A DNA stretch of 64,000 nt from Synechococcales cyanobacterium GL140_1_metabinner_5_sub (GTDB lineage Bacteria; Cyanobacteriota; Cyanobacteriia; Cyanobacteriales; Chamaesiphonaceae), in assembly GCA_025359065.1 (NCBI GenBank), contig JANYHM010000028.1, positions 36,400 through 100,399 of the forward strand, read 5' to 3'. How positions within the stretch are numbered: the stretch's first letter is position 1; each line of letters opens with the position of its first letter. This document shows, piece after piece, positions 1 through 8,979 of this stretch. Below the pieces are notes generated by a model, which was not told where the DNA came from, made no database searches, and saw only the letters and a program-made list of their open reading frames with translations. Both the position numbers and the translations under genes were made by a program.

Positions 1-1
1 T

Positions 2-76
2 GATCCAAGTAAAATTAATAAGCTGTTCATGTCAATCAATCAGCTTCCAGTTGTTCGTTCCTTAGAAAAGAGATAA
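2..76 (+). CDS. C-terminal tail of a gene cut by the window edge (tentative)
   Basis: A reading frame is open from the left edge and encodes 24 residues ending in LPVVRSLEKR before a TAA stop. It has the same strand as the next gene, with a 48-bp gap, so it may be the end of an upstream polysaccharide gene. The piece is too short to assign a family, and chance openness over 24 codons cannot be excluded. Confidence 0.35.
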   Translation, partial: DPSKINKLFMSINQLPVVRSLEKR

Positions 77-124
77 GATAATTACTATAAGATTCTAACG
101 TATTAATAAGGAGCTTGTATTTCA

Positions 125-865
125 ATGAGTGAATTAGTAGGTGAGCTTTTATCTCCTCTATTCTATAAGTCAAGATACTTCTATTATCGAGCAAAAAACC
201 CCACATTATCTTTGAGCATCAGCTCAAAACTCAGGAGAAATTTGGTCTTCGGAAATAACGTCTCCCTAGGAAAGAATACTTTAGTAAGTGATACCACTAT
301 TGGTAACAATGTTACAGTCCAACATGATTGTTGCTTGATTAATGTACTGCTCGGAGACTTTAGCTATGTAGCCTCAGGAACCCAGTTAGATCTTACTCAC
401 ATAGGAAAATTTTGCTCTTTAGGCCCTCAAATATTGAGTGGATGTGGTGGTCACCCGATAAATCTAGTGAGCACTAATCCAGTATTTTTCTCGACTTTCA
501 CACAGTCTGGCATTACCTTTGCTGAAAAAGATTTTTTTCAAGACAGAGAAGATATTATAATTGGTCATGATGTTTGGATTGGGGCTAGGGCTTTTATCAA
601 AGATGGTGTCAAAATAGGAAATGGAGCAGTTGTTGCTGCCGGAGCAGTTGTTGTCAAAGATGTTCCTGATTATGCAGTTGTTGGTGGTACTCCGGCTAAG
701 ATTATTCGCTACAGATTTCCACCAGAAGTTATCCAACAACTGTTAATGATTCAATGGTGGGACTGGCCAGAGGAAAAATTACAGCAGGCCAGCTCCTACT
801 TTATTAAAGATGATATTTATCTGTTTATAGAGTGGGTAAAAAGTATGGAATCACCTAGTAATTAA
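125..865 (+). CDS. Hexapeptide-repeat (left-handed beta-helix) acyltransferase
   Basis: The 246-residue protein has the imperfect isoleucine/valine hexapeptide pattern of the left-handed beta-helix O-acetyltransferases (WcaF/CatB/Vat type). Typical stretches are IGNNVTV near residue 60 and [20 protein letters not shown] near residues 155-175. It ends in the family signature [14 protein letters not shown]. Such enzymes transfer an acetyl group from acetyl-CoA to a sugar or amino-sugar hydroxyl in the cytoplasm. An AAGGAG ribosome binding site about ten bases upstream supports the start. Two glycosyltransferases follow, suggesting decoration of an exopolysaccharide or O-antigen precursor. The acceptor sugar cannot be read from the sequence. 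Confidence 0.85.
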   Translation: MSELVGELLSPLFYKSRYFYYRAKNPTLSLSISSKLRRNLVFGNNVSLGKNTLVSDTTIGNNVTVQHDCCLINVLLGDFSYVASGTQLDLTHIGKFCSLGPQILSGCGGHPINLVSTNPVFFSTFTQSGITFAEKDFFQDREDIIIGHDVWIGARAFIKDGVKIGNGAVVAAGAVVVKDVPDYAVVGGTPAKIIRYRFPPEVIQQLLMIQWWDWPEEKLQQASSYFIKDDIYLFIEWVKSMESPSN

Positions 866-886
866 TGTAAAAAGGAACTGTGATCG

Positions 887-2203
887 ATGATTAATTCAAC
901 GTCTCTCCCTTCGCAAATCACTTCGAATCAGTCTAGGTTAATGTTGTTTGATATGGCTTTAGGAGGACATCATGGCAATTATATTCAACACTTGATTGAT
1001 TCTGCCTATGAAAAAAAAATTCTCGGCGAGATCGATATTGTAGTATTACCACAGTTTGCTAGTGTCCATCAGGATGCAGTAAAAGCTATTTCTGATTTTA
1101 AGCATCCGCAAATTAACCTAGTTTATATTTCAATAGCAGAAGAGGCAGCACTGGGTTCCCGCAAATCTGGTTTTGATCGAGCGATGCGTAATTTTCGTGA
1201 GTGGGAGATTTTTTGTAAATATGCCCAAAAACTACAAACAACATATGCTCTTATTATGTACTTAGATACTTATACTCTGCCTATAGCCTTTGGTAAAAAA
1301 TCACCTTGCTTTTTCTCCGGAATTTATTTTAGACCCACTTTTCATTACAGTACCTTTACCAACTATCAATCTTCTTGGCAAAAAAATATTCAGTACTGGC
1401 GAGAGAAAGTCACAATTAATCAGATTTTGCATCGTCCTCAATTACACAAATTACTCTGTCTTGATCCCTTTGCGGTTAAAGCGCTGCAATTTCATCAGCA
1501 CAACTCCAAGATGGTTCACTTGGCCGATCCAGTTAGCCCTAATCCTCCATTGCTTGATAATCTATCCAGTTTCCAAGCAAAGCTGGGTATCGAGCAACAT
1601 CGTCGAGTATTTCTGCTGTTTGGAGCGTTAGATGAACGCAAAGGAATTTATCAACTTTTGGATGCGATCGAATTATTGCCTCCAGAACTTACTCAGAATT
1701 TTTGTTTGCTCATAGTGGGTAAAACTAATCTAGATGAACAAACCCGAATTCAGTCTAAAATAGCTGCACTACGCCAAACACATCCAGTTCAAATCTTAGA
1801 ATTGTATGATTTTATCCCTGAAAAGGAAGTTCCAAAATATTTTCAAGCGGCAGATGTGATTTTAGCACCCTATCAATGTCATGTGGGCATGAGTGGGATT
1901 CTCCTATTAGCTGCTGCTGCGGGCAAACCGGTATTGAGTTCTAGCTATGGCCTGATGGGCAAATTAGTCAGGCATCATCGGTTAGGTTTAGCAGTGGATT
2001 CCACAGTACCAGCAGAGATTACCCAAGCGCTTTCCCGTTATGTATTAGAACCACCAACAACATTTGGTGATCGCAATCAAATGAGTCTATTTGCTGAGCA
2101 AAACTCGATCAAGCTTTATTCCAGCACAATCTTTCAGTGCATAGCTGGCATTGACCAACAAGTTTCTTCAAATATTACTGTGGAGGTTGAACATGCTAGC
2201 TAA
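887..2203 (+). CDS. GT-B fold glycosyltransferase (group 1, GT4-like)
   Basis: This 438-residue protein opens with an N-terminal GT-B motif, ALGGHHGNYIQH, resembling the glycine-rich donor-side loop. Its C-terminal half has the group 1 nucleotide-sugar binding pattern: VFLLFGALDERKGIYQLLDA near residues 240-260, then YFQAADVILAPYQ and GKPVLSSSYG. It should transfer a sugar from a nucleotide donor during surface-polysaccharide assembly at the inner face of the cytoplasmic membrane. An AAGGA ribosome binding site precedes the start. The last 11 bases overlap the next gene, indicating translational coupling. Donor and acceptor are unknown. Confidence 0.8.
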   Translation: MINSTSLPSQITSNQSRLMLFDMALGGHHGNYIQHLIDSAYEKKILGEIDIVVLPQFASVHQDAVKAISDFKHPQINLVYISIAEEAALGSRKSGFDRAMRNFREWEIFCKYAQKLQTTYALIMYLDTYTLPIAFGKKSPCFFSGIYFRPTFHYSTFTNYQSSWQKNIQYWREKVTINQILHRPQLHKLLCLDPFAVKALQFHQHNSKMVHLADPVSPNPPLLDNLSSFQAKLGIEQHRRVFLLFGALDERKGIYQLLDAIELLPPELTQNFCLLIVGKTNLDEQTRIQSKIAALRQTHPVQILELYDFIPEKEVPKYFQAADVILAPYQCHVGMSGILLLAAAAGKPVLSSSYGLMGKLVRHHRLGLAVDSTVPAEITQALSRYVLEPPTTFGDRNQMSLFAEQNSIKLYSSTIFQCIAGIDQQVSSNITVEVEHAS

Positions 2204-3290
2204 AACCCTACAAATTATTCCTTCCCCACCGAACTGTGCCGACGGCGTAGCTGATTATGCTTTGCTATTAGCAACTCAAATGCTAGCAGATGCTCAGATA
2301 AAGACTCAGTTTTTGGTTTTTAGAATAGATCTGGAAGTGGAACCAACCATTATTAATGGTTTTCCTTTGATGCGCTTACCCGATCATTGCCCAAAGTCAC
2401 TTTATTCATCGGTACCAGAAGATATTGACTCAATTATTCTTCATTTCAGCGCTTACCCTTATTTCAACACTAGCTTAAGAGGCGTGTTTGGTAAGGGAAC
2501 TCCCTTTTGGTTTGCAAGTGATCTGAAATCATTAGTACAAAATCGTAAAATTAAGTTAATTGTCATGTTCCATGAATTGCCCAAATTACATTGGAAGCAG
2601 TTTTTCTTTTTTAATTTCTTAAATCCAATTCATAGCAATGTTTCTCGTCGTCTGGCCAAGATAGCCGATACGATCATTACAAACAGCACATATCAACAAA
2701 CAATGTTATCAAAATGGTCAGGTAAAAATGTCACTAAAGTCCAAATTTTTTCTAACATGGGCGAACCAGATACGGTACCTTTTATCACTGATCGCCAACG
2801 CAGATTAATAATTTTTGGTGGCTCAGCCCGCGCCCGTATTTATCAAAAGCACTTTGTGGCTCTCATAGAAAGCTGCAAACTTTTAGGAATCACTGAAATT
2901 TATGATGTTGGCCCCCCGGTACCGATACCTGAATACAGTGATATAGACATAAAGTTAGTCCAAATGGGATTCCTTTCTCAGCCCGAAATTAGTGAGCTGC
3001 TATTGACTTCTTTTGCGGGTTGTTTGGATTACTTTAGATGCCCTGGTGGCTTGGGCAAATCAGGTGTTTTTTCAGCATATTGTGCTTATGGCTTAGTACC
3101 AATTCTCACTGAATATGATGCTTCAGAGGATGATGAAATATACATCAACCAAAATTATTTAGTGCTGGGTTCTCAACTAAGCGATTTGAGTTTGGATCAA
3201 TTACAAGCAGTTGCTCATAAAGCCCACAAATGGTACCAGAATCACGCTCTTCCAAAGATTGCAAAAATCTTTTCATCATCTATTTTATAG
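2193..3290 (+). CDS. Glycosyltransferase-like GT-B protein
   Basis: The protein has 365 residues counted from the ATG at 2193. I chose this start because GGAGG lies at 2182-2186, while the longer reading from 2151 has no such site and overlaps the previous gene much further. It begins IIPSPPNCADGVADYALLL, the donor-side loop common in GT-B transferases. Later it has IADTIITNSTYQQTML, typical of the linker before the C-terminal Rossmann domain, and LIIFGGSARARIYQKHF at its beginning. The gene overlaps its upstream glycosyltransferase by 11 bases and probably works in the same pathway. It is divergent, and the usual EX7E-like region is not clear, so the transferase role is inferred. Confidence 0.6.
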   Translation: MLAKTLQIIPSPPNCADGVADYALLLATQMLADAQIKTQFLVFRIDLEVEPTIINGFPLMRLPDHCPKSLYSSVPEDIDSIILHFSAYPYFNTSLRGVFGKGTPFWFASDLKSLVQNRKIKLIVMFHELPKLHWKQFFFFNFLNPIHSNVSRRLAKIADTIITNSTYQQTMLSKWSGKNVTKVQIFSNMGEPDTVPFITDRQRRLIIFGGSARARIYQKHFVALIESCKLLGITEIYDVGPPVPIPEYSDIDIKLVQMGFLSQPEISELLLTSFAGCLDYFRCPGGLGKSGVFSAYCAYGLVPILTEYDASEDDEIYINQNYLVLGSQLSDLSLDQLQAVAHKAHKWYQNHALPKIAKIFSSSIL

Positions 3291-3348
3291 ATTTCAAGCA
3301 TGTGTCATATCAAAATTTCAGATCTTAATTAGTTAAAAGGATAAAATC

Positions 3349-4269
3349 ATGCTTCCATCTTACGATGCTAATCTAACTAAAAAAGTCACATGGATAATTC
3401 CAATACTCAATGCGGCTCCTTATCTTGAAGAATGTCTAGAATCAATCTATAAACAGACTTATCAAAATTTTGAAGTCTTAGCTTGGGATAATGGCTCTAT
3501 AGATAATAGTATAATAATCCTCAAGAAATGGATTCCTAATCTCATGCCTGGTCGGGTTGTTACTGACTGCCCATTACCTCTGAATGAATGCTTATCTGCA
3601 ATGGTTGAGATGTCTTCAACTCCATTTTGTGCCAGGATGGATGGAGATGATATCTGTGAATTAAATCGATTAGAGAAACAAGTTTTGTTTCTGGAATCAA
3701 ACCCAGATGTTGTTGCTGTTGGCTCACAGGTTAGAAAGCTCTCTTCTGATGGAATATTGGGAGATATTTATTTTGAACTACCTCAAACCCATGAAGCAAT
3801 TGTACTTAGAATGATCAGATTGTGGTCGATGTGGCATCCTTCGGTGATTTTTTGCAGAGAAGCTGTAATTAAAGCTGGAAATTACTCAGATGAAAAACCT
3901 ATCGAAGATTATGGGCTATGGATGCGATTAGCAAGTATTGGTCGCTTAGCTAATTTACCAGATTCACTATTGAAATACCGTATTCATGAAAAAAGTATAA
4001 CTACAAGTTTTATCACTGATGGAAGCTTACAAAACCGAACTGTTGAATGTGTTTTAACCCATGGTAATTTGCTTTATGGTTGTGATCAAAGTGATCTGTC
4101 TTCATTGATCCACAGACAATTTCCAGTAGGATTTTTCGCGCTGGTGAAAATCATTATTTATTTATTTCGTAGTTCTAGAATTCGTAAATTTGACTTACTC
4201 TTTGAAGAGAGATGGCGTTACGAATTGATCTTGATGTTGAAAAGCTTTAGGGCACCTTTTTTTCCTTAG
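3349..4269 (+). CDS. Family 2 (GT-A) glycosyltransferase
   Basis: At 306 residues this is a typical GT2 enzyme. It starts with TWIIPILNAAPYLEECLESI, followed by YQNFEVLAWDNGSIDNS (nucleotide binding). The metal-binding DxD motif sits in ARMDGDDICELNRLEKQ near residues 98-113, and IEDYGLWMRLASIGRLANLP is the ED-type acceptor region. A C-terminal hydrophobic stretch (PVGFFALVKIIIYLF) may associate with the membrane. AAGGA lies just upstream of the ATG. It completes a run of three transferases and one acyltransferase on one strand, as expected for an exopolysaccharide or glycan locus. Sugar specificity is unknown. Confidence 0.88.
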   Translation: MLPSYDANLTKKVTWIIPILNAAPYLEECLESIYKQTYQNFEVLAWDNGSIDNSIIILKKWIPNLMPGRVVTDCPLPLNECLSAMVEMSSTPFCARMDGDDICELNRLEKQVLFLESNPDVVAVGSQVRKLSSDGILGDIYFELPQTHEAIVLRMIRLWSMWHPSVIFCREAVIKAGNYSDEKPIEDYGLWMRLASIGRLANLPDSLLKYRIHEKSITTSFITDGSLQNRTVECVLTHGNLLYGCDQSDLSSLIHRQFPVGFFALVKIIIYLFRSSRIRKFDLLFEERWRYELILMLKSFRAPFFP

Positions 4270-4385
4270 ATTTTACCAGCAATATGCCTTTATTTTTTGA
4301 ATTGCAAAATTAAGAATAATGCACCAATAGTTCTTGGCTATTTTTGTTCAGTAATTTTTGCTATCGCTATCATAATTCTCAATAT

Positions 4386-4778
4386 ATGCTGCGACGGATT
4401 CATCACATTGCCATCATCTGTGCAGATTACGAAAGATCCAAACATTTTTATACTAAAATTCTTGGCTTGCGCATTTTAGCTGAGAACTTTCGCGCTGATC
4501 GAAATTCTTACAAGCTGGATCTTTTATTACCAGATGGGGGACAAATCGAACTTTTTTCGTTTCCCAACGCTCCGTCACGGCCTTCTTATCCTGAAGCACA
4601 AGGACTCAGGCATCTGGCATTTGCTGTGGAAGATATTGTGTACTGGAAGAAAAAGCTAGAAAATATGAACATCTCAGTAGAAGAAGTCAAAATTGATGAA
4701 TACACTGATCGTCGCTTTGTTTTTTTTGCAGATCCTGACGGCTTGCCTCTAGAGCTGTATGAAGAAACATTCGGATGA
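4386..4778 (+). CDS. VOC-fold metalloprotein, GloA2/YaeR-like
   Basis: The 130-residue protein begins MLRRIHHIAIICADYERSK, the opening of the vicinal-oxygen-chelate (glyoxalase/bleomycin resistance) fold. The early histidine (HH, residues 6-7), the glutamate in GGQIELFSFP, the histidine in GLRHLAFAVEDI and the glutamate in DGLPLELYEE are the four expected metal ligands. A longer in-frame start at 4344 adds residues that do not belong to the fold, so the ATG at 4386 is preferred. The family includes YaeR, a small orphan relative of glyoxalase I; the substrate is unknown. It sits between polysaccharide genes with no obvious functional link. Confidence 0.8.
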   Translation: MLRRIHHIAIICADYERSKHFYTKILGLRILAENFRADRNSYKLDLLLPDGGQIELFSFPNAPSRPSYPEAQGLRHLAFAVEDIVYWKKKLENMNISVEEVKIDEYTDRRFVFFADPDGLPLELYEETFG

Positions 4779-4979
4779 TGATGTACTTTTACTAATTATT
4801 TTGAAATTTAGTAACAAATGTAGCAATCCTCCATTGGTCAAATCTGTTATCTTGAACTTTGATGTGGCTCATACAGAATACAGGAATTCATTGGCTCCCC
4901 AAAATTACTGAATAAAAAAGTAGCGGTTCTGAATAGAGCGCAGTCACTATCTATCACGTTCTCCCCTTATTGATTATTT

Positions 4980-5942
4980 ATGAAAATTCTAGTGACAGGC
5001 GGAGCTGGTTTTATCGGATCGCATCTGATCGATCGACTAATGAAGGAGCAGCATGAAGTGATCTGTTTAGATAACTTTTATACAGGCACCAAGCGAAATA
5101 TCCGCCACTGGATAGGTCATCCTAATTTCGAACTAATTCGCCACGATGTGACAGAACCCATCCGCCTAGAAGTAGATAAGATTTATCATTTGGCTTGTCC
5201 AGCTTCTCCTGTTCACTATCAATATAATCCAATTAAAACAACCAAAGTGAATTTCCTTGGGACTTTAAACATGCTTGGATTAGCAAAAAGAGTAAAAGCT
5301 AAATTCCTCCTTGCTTCTACTTCCGAGGTCTATGGCGATCCAGATATTCATCCACAGCCTGAAAGCTATCGTGGCAACGTCAACATGATCGGCATTAGAT
5401 CTTGCTACGACGAAGGTAAACGCATTGCCGAGACTCTTACTTTTGACTACCACCGTGAACATAATGTAGATATTCACGTAGCGAGAATTTTCAATACCTA
5501 TGGACCAAGAATGCTAGAAAATGATGGCCGAGTAGTTAGTAATTTTATATCTCAGTCCTTACGGGGCGATCCATTAACAGTTTATGGAGACGGCTCCCAA
5601 ACGCGCAGCTTCTGCTATGTAGAAAATTTGGTAGATGGTTTGATCAAACTTATGGAAAGCGAACGAACGGGACCAATTAACCTAGGCAACCCTGAAGAAT
5701 ACACCATTCTGGAACTAGCTCAGAAGATCCGCGACAGAATGAATCCCAGCCAAGAAATTATCTTCAAACCATTGCCTCAAGATGATCCGAAACAGCGCAA
5801 GCCAGATATTACTAAGGCAGAAAGCTGGTTGAATTGGCACCCTAATATTCCTCTAGAAGAAGGATTAACTAGAACCATTGCTGAATTCAAGCAGCGCACA
5901 GAAGTGAATTCAAATTCAGTCGAAGCTCTAACCACAGCGTAG
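4980..5942 (+). CDS. uxs: UDP-glucuronate decarboxylase (UDP-xylose synthase)
   Basis: The 320-residue protein is a short-chain dehydrogenase/reductase of the extended type. TGGAGFIGS (residues 6-14) binds NAD, and the catalytic pair is Tyr143 and Lys147 in CYDEGKR. The stretch [19 protein letters not shown] and the segment [11 protein letters not shown] are diagnostic of UDP-xylose synthase rather than of UDP-glucose epimerase. It oxidises and decarboxylates UDP-glucuronate to UDP-xylose in the cytosol. The enzyme that makes its substrate, UDP-glucose dehydrogenase, is encoded 66 bp downstream on the same strand. No strong ribosome binding site is visible. Confidence 0.93.
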   Translation: MKILVTGGAGFIGSHLIDRLMKEQHEVICLDNFYTGTKRNIRHWIGHPNFELIRHDVTEPIRLEVDKIYHLACPASPVHYQYNPIKTTKVNFLGTLNMLGLAKRVKAKFLLASTSEVYGDPDIHPQPESYRGNVNMIGIRSCYDEGKRIAETLTFDYHREHNVDIHVARIFNTYGPRMLENDGRVVSNFISQSLRGDPLTVYGDGSQTRSFCYVENLVDGLIKLMESERTGPINLGNPEEYTILELAQKIRDRMNPSQEIIFKPLPQDDPKQRKPDITKAESWLNWHPNIPLEEGLTRTIAEFKQRTEVNSNSVEALTTA

Positions 5943-6008
5943 TACTAACCACGTTGAACCGTACAAATTTCATCGCTTAAACACAAAAAATATTGGAGGC
6001 AATTAAAA

Positions 6009-7415
6009 ATGAGAGTTAGCGCAATTGGTACTGGTTATGTAGGTTTAGTAACAGGAGTTTGCTTGGCGCACATTGGTCACGATGTGTTGTGTGTAGACAA
6101 TAATTCTGCAAAAATTGAAATGATGCAGGCCGGTGAGTCTCCGATTCATGAGCCAGGACTTTCGGGGATGATGCAGGTAGCGATTAATGCTGGTAAACTA
6201 AAGTTTACTACTGACTTAGCTGCTGGAGTAAAACATGGTGAAATTCTGTTTATCGCCGTAGGTACTCCACCACTTCCGGATGGTTCTAGCGATACTCAGT
6301 ACGTAGAAGCGGTCGCCCGGGGCATTGGTCAGCATCTCAATGGTGGATATAAAGTAATTGTGAATAAGTCTACCGTCCCGATCGGTTCTGGTGACTGGGT
6401 GCGCATGTTGGTAATGGATGGGGTAAATGCCAGAACGCCCCAGCCAGTGCTGGTGAAAGTTGGTGCTAGCGCTCTTATATCTTCTTCCGAACCACAATTT
6501 GATGTAGTTAGTAACCCAGAGTTTTTGCGGGAAGGTTCAGCAATCTATGATACTCTCAACCCCGATCGAATTGTACTAGGCGGTAATAGTAGCCAAAAAG
6601 CGATTAATCTGATGTTAGAGCTATACGCTCCTATTATTGAAAGAGAATATGTCACCGAGGATGCTTCACTACCACCTGTAAACGTCTTAATTACAGACTT
6701 GGGGTCGGCAGAAATGATCAAGTATGCCGCGAATGCTTTCTTGGCCACCAAAATTAGTTTTATTAACGAGATTGCCAATATCTGTGAGCGGGTTGGCGCT
6801 GATGTTACTCAAGTTTCTAAAGGTATTGGTTTAGATTCTAGAATTGGTAATAAGTTTCTCAATGCCGGAATTGGCTGGGGTGGCTCTTGCTTCCCCAAAG
6901 ATTTGGCAGCCTTGATTCATACGGGTGAAGACTATGGCTATGATGCTCAATTGCTTAAAGCAACAGTAAGCGTCAATAAACGCCAGCGACTTTTAGTTGT
7001 AGAAAAACTACAGCAGTACTTAAAAATACTCAAAGGTAAAACGATCGGCTTACTGGGCTTAACTTTTAAGCCAGATACTGATGATTTGCGAGATGCCCCA
7101 GCGCTAGAGCTAATTCAACTGCTACAGAAGTTGGGTGCGAAGGTGAAGGCGTACGATCCGATTATATGTAGCAACTCCTCAACAATTCATAATGGCTTGC
7201 ACAATGTTCTGTTGTCAGCCACTCCAGAATCAATGTCTTCTGATTGTGATGCCATTGTATTGATGACTGAATGGCCGCAGTTCCAGTTTTTGGACTTCAC
7301 TGAAATGGCAGAGGTGATGAGAACCCCACTAGTTATTGATTGCCGTAATTTTTTACCTATTCAAAATGTGACTAATGCTGGACTGAAATTAGTTGGAATC
7401 GGTGTTCCTAGTTAA
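6009..7415 (+). CDS. ugd: UDP-glucose 6-dehydrogenase
   Basis: The 468-residue protein has the full dehydrogenase plan. It opens with the NAD motif GTGYVGLVTGVCLA and carries NPEFLREGSAIYD in the middle. The catalytic cysteine is Cys294 in WGGSCFPKDL. The C-terminal UDP-binding domain includes GLTFKPDTDDLRDAPAL. It performs the four-electron oxidation of UDP-glucose to UDP-glucuronate with two NAD. A perfect GGAGG precedes the start by about ten bases. An insert of roughly 15 residues near 133-160 (GVNARTPQPVLVKVGASALI) is longer than in short bacterial versions. It directly supplies the upstream UDP-xylose synthase. Confidence 0.95.
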   Translation: MRVSAIGTGYVGLVTGVCLAHIGHDVLCVDNNSAKIEMMQAGESPIHEPGLSGMMQVAINAGKLKFTTDLAAGVKHGEILFIAVGTPPLPDGSSDTQYVEAVARGIGQHLNGGYKVIVNKSTVPIGSGDWVRMLVMDGVNARTPQPVLVKVGASALISSSEPQFDVVSNPEFLREGSAIYDTLNPDRIVLGGNSSQKAINLMLELYAPIIEREYVTEDASLPPVNVLITDLGSAEMIKYAANAFLATKISFINEIANICERVGADVTQVSKGIGLDSRIGNKFLNAGIGWGGSCFPKDLAALIHTGEDYGYDAQLLKATVSVNKRQRLLVVEKLQQYLKILKGKTIGLLGLTFKPDTDDLRDAPALELIQLLQKLGAKVKAYDPIICSNSSTIHNGLHNVLLSATPESMSSDCDAIVLMTEWPQFQFLDFTEMAEVMRTPLVIDCRNFLPIQNVTNAGLKLVGIGVPS

Positions 7416-7494
7416 TTAAAGAAGCCGGAGCCGCTAAAAACAAAATAAGTAGCCACGGACATGCCACAATCTGAAGATCGTATTAGCCTCCATT

Positions 7495-8949
7495 ATGTCT
7501 TTAGCCTCATTGCCCGATATCTGTGGCCAAGAAGCCGTGATCGCTGCGGCCACCAACCATAGTAATCCTATTTTTCTGCATGACTCTAACCTCCATCTGG
7601 CCAATACCAGAGCCGGTTTTGCCTGTGCTTTGCACATGCACCAACCCACTATTCCATCTGGCGATCAGCTTATTGGCCATTTGCAATACATGTTTGAACA
7701 CCAAGGAGAAGGAGATAATCACAATGCGAGCGTTTTTGTTGATTGTTATGGTCGGATGGGTGACTTTATTCCAGATTTAGTTAATCAAGGCTGCAATCCT
7801 CGGATCATGCTGGACTATTCTGGAAATCTGCTGTGGGGTCTGCAACAAATGGGTCGCCAAGACGTTTTAGATAAACTGCGTCCTTTGGCTTGTGATGCCA
7901 AATATCAGCCCCATGTAGAATGGTTAGGTACGATGTGGGGTCATGCAGTGGTGCCTTCTACGCCCATTCCTGATCTGAAATTACACATGCGGGCTTGGCA
8001 GCAACAGTTTGCAGCAATTTTTGGTATTGAGGCTCTAAAGCGAGTCAAGGGTTTTTCACCGCCAGAAATGCACCTGCCCAATCACCCTGATATGCTGTAT
8101 GAATATATTAAAGCGCTGAAAGAATGTGGCTATCGTTGGCTATTGGTGCAAGAACATTCTGTCGAAAGACTTGACGGTGCTGAGCTGCATCATGATGATA
8201 AATATTTGCCGAATCGATTGGTGGCCAAAAATTCTCAGGGGGAATCGATCGAGATTACCATCTTGATCAAAACCCAAGGCTCTGACACTAAGTTAGTGGC
8301 TCAAATGCAGCCCTATTACGAAGCCAAGAGTCGTGCAGAACAACAAGTTCGCCCAGAACTCAACGGTATCAAAGTCCCTTCTTTAGTTACCCAAATTGCC
8401 GACGGGGAAAATGGTGGGGTGATGATGAACGAATTTCCTCGTGATTTCCCTCGTCCTTGGTCAGAAATTCAGAATAGTTCTAGCAAAGTCGCGGGCTATA
8501 ACGGCACTGAGTATCTTGACTTACTGGCCGCCGCTGGAGTAAAAGAGTCCGATTATCCAGTATGTCAGGCGGTGCAACAGCACAAAATTTGGCAGCGATT
8601 GGGACAAGAACAGATCACTACAGTTGTGGTGGAGAAAGCGATCAAAGAACTCAAAGCCACTGATCATCAGTTCCACATGGATGGAGCATCTTGGACAGAT
8701 AATTTAAGTTGGGTAAAGGGATATGAAAACGTGCTAGAGCCAATGTATCAGCTCAGTGCCCAGTTTCATCAAAAGTTTGATGCTTTGGTACAGGCTGATC
8801 CGGGTGTGACTAATCGATCGGATTACCGCGAAGCACTGCTATATAATTTGCTGGTGCAAACAAGCTGTTTCCGCTATTGGGGACAGGGAACCTGGACAGA
8901 TTATGCTCGGGAGTTACATCGGCGAGGCATGGAACTAGTCAAAAATTGA
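7495..8949 (+). CDS. Glycoside hydrolase family 57-like protein
   Basis: This 484-residue protein carries the GH57 opening motif HMHQP (residues 47-51) and a later KGFSPPEMHLP whose glutamate, near residue 193, matches the catalytic nucleophile region. VEWLGTMWGHA is the motif between them. GH57 enzymes act on alpha-glucans (amylases, 4-alpha-glucanotransferases, branching enzymes) in the cytoplasm. The member here is close to a group annotated only as GH57 in cyanobacteria, so I do not choose among activities. No clear ribosome binding site precedes the ATG. It ends 30 bp from the convergent recJ gene. A glycogen role is an inference from the family. Confidence 0.8.
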   Translation: MSLASLPDICGQEAVIAAATNHSNPIFLHDSNLHLANTRAGFACALHMHQPTIPSGDQLIGHLQYMFEHQGEGDNHNASVFVDCYGRMGDFIPDLVNQGCNPRIMLDYSGNLLWGLQQMGRQDVLDKLRPLACDAKYQPHVEWLGTMWGHAVVPSTPIPDLKLHMRAWQQQFAAIFGIEALKRVKGFSPPEMHLPNHPDMLYEYIKALKECGYRWLLVQEHSVERLDGAELHHDDKYLPNRLVAKNSQGESIEITILIKTQGSDTKLVAQMQPYYEAKSRAEQQVRPELNGIKVPSLVTQIADGENGGVMMNEFPRDFPRPWSEIQNSSSKVAGYNGTEYLDLLAAAGVKESDYPVCQAVQQHKIWQRLGQEQITTVVVEKAIKELKATDHQFHMDGASWTDNLSWVKGYENVLEPMYQLSAQFHQKFDALVQADPGVTNRSDYREALLYNLLVQTSCFRYWGQGTWTDYARELHRRGMELVKN

Positions 8950-8979
8950 TAAACCATAGTGTAGCCTGATGCCCGCCCT

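Noticed and set aside
4297..4479. 60-codon frame before the VOC gene
   Set aside because: Overlaps the VOC gene in another frame and shows no motif.
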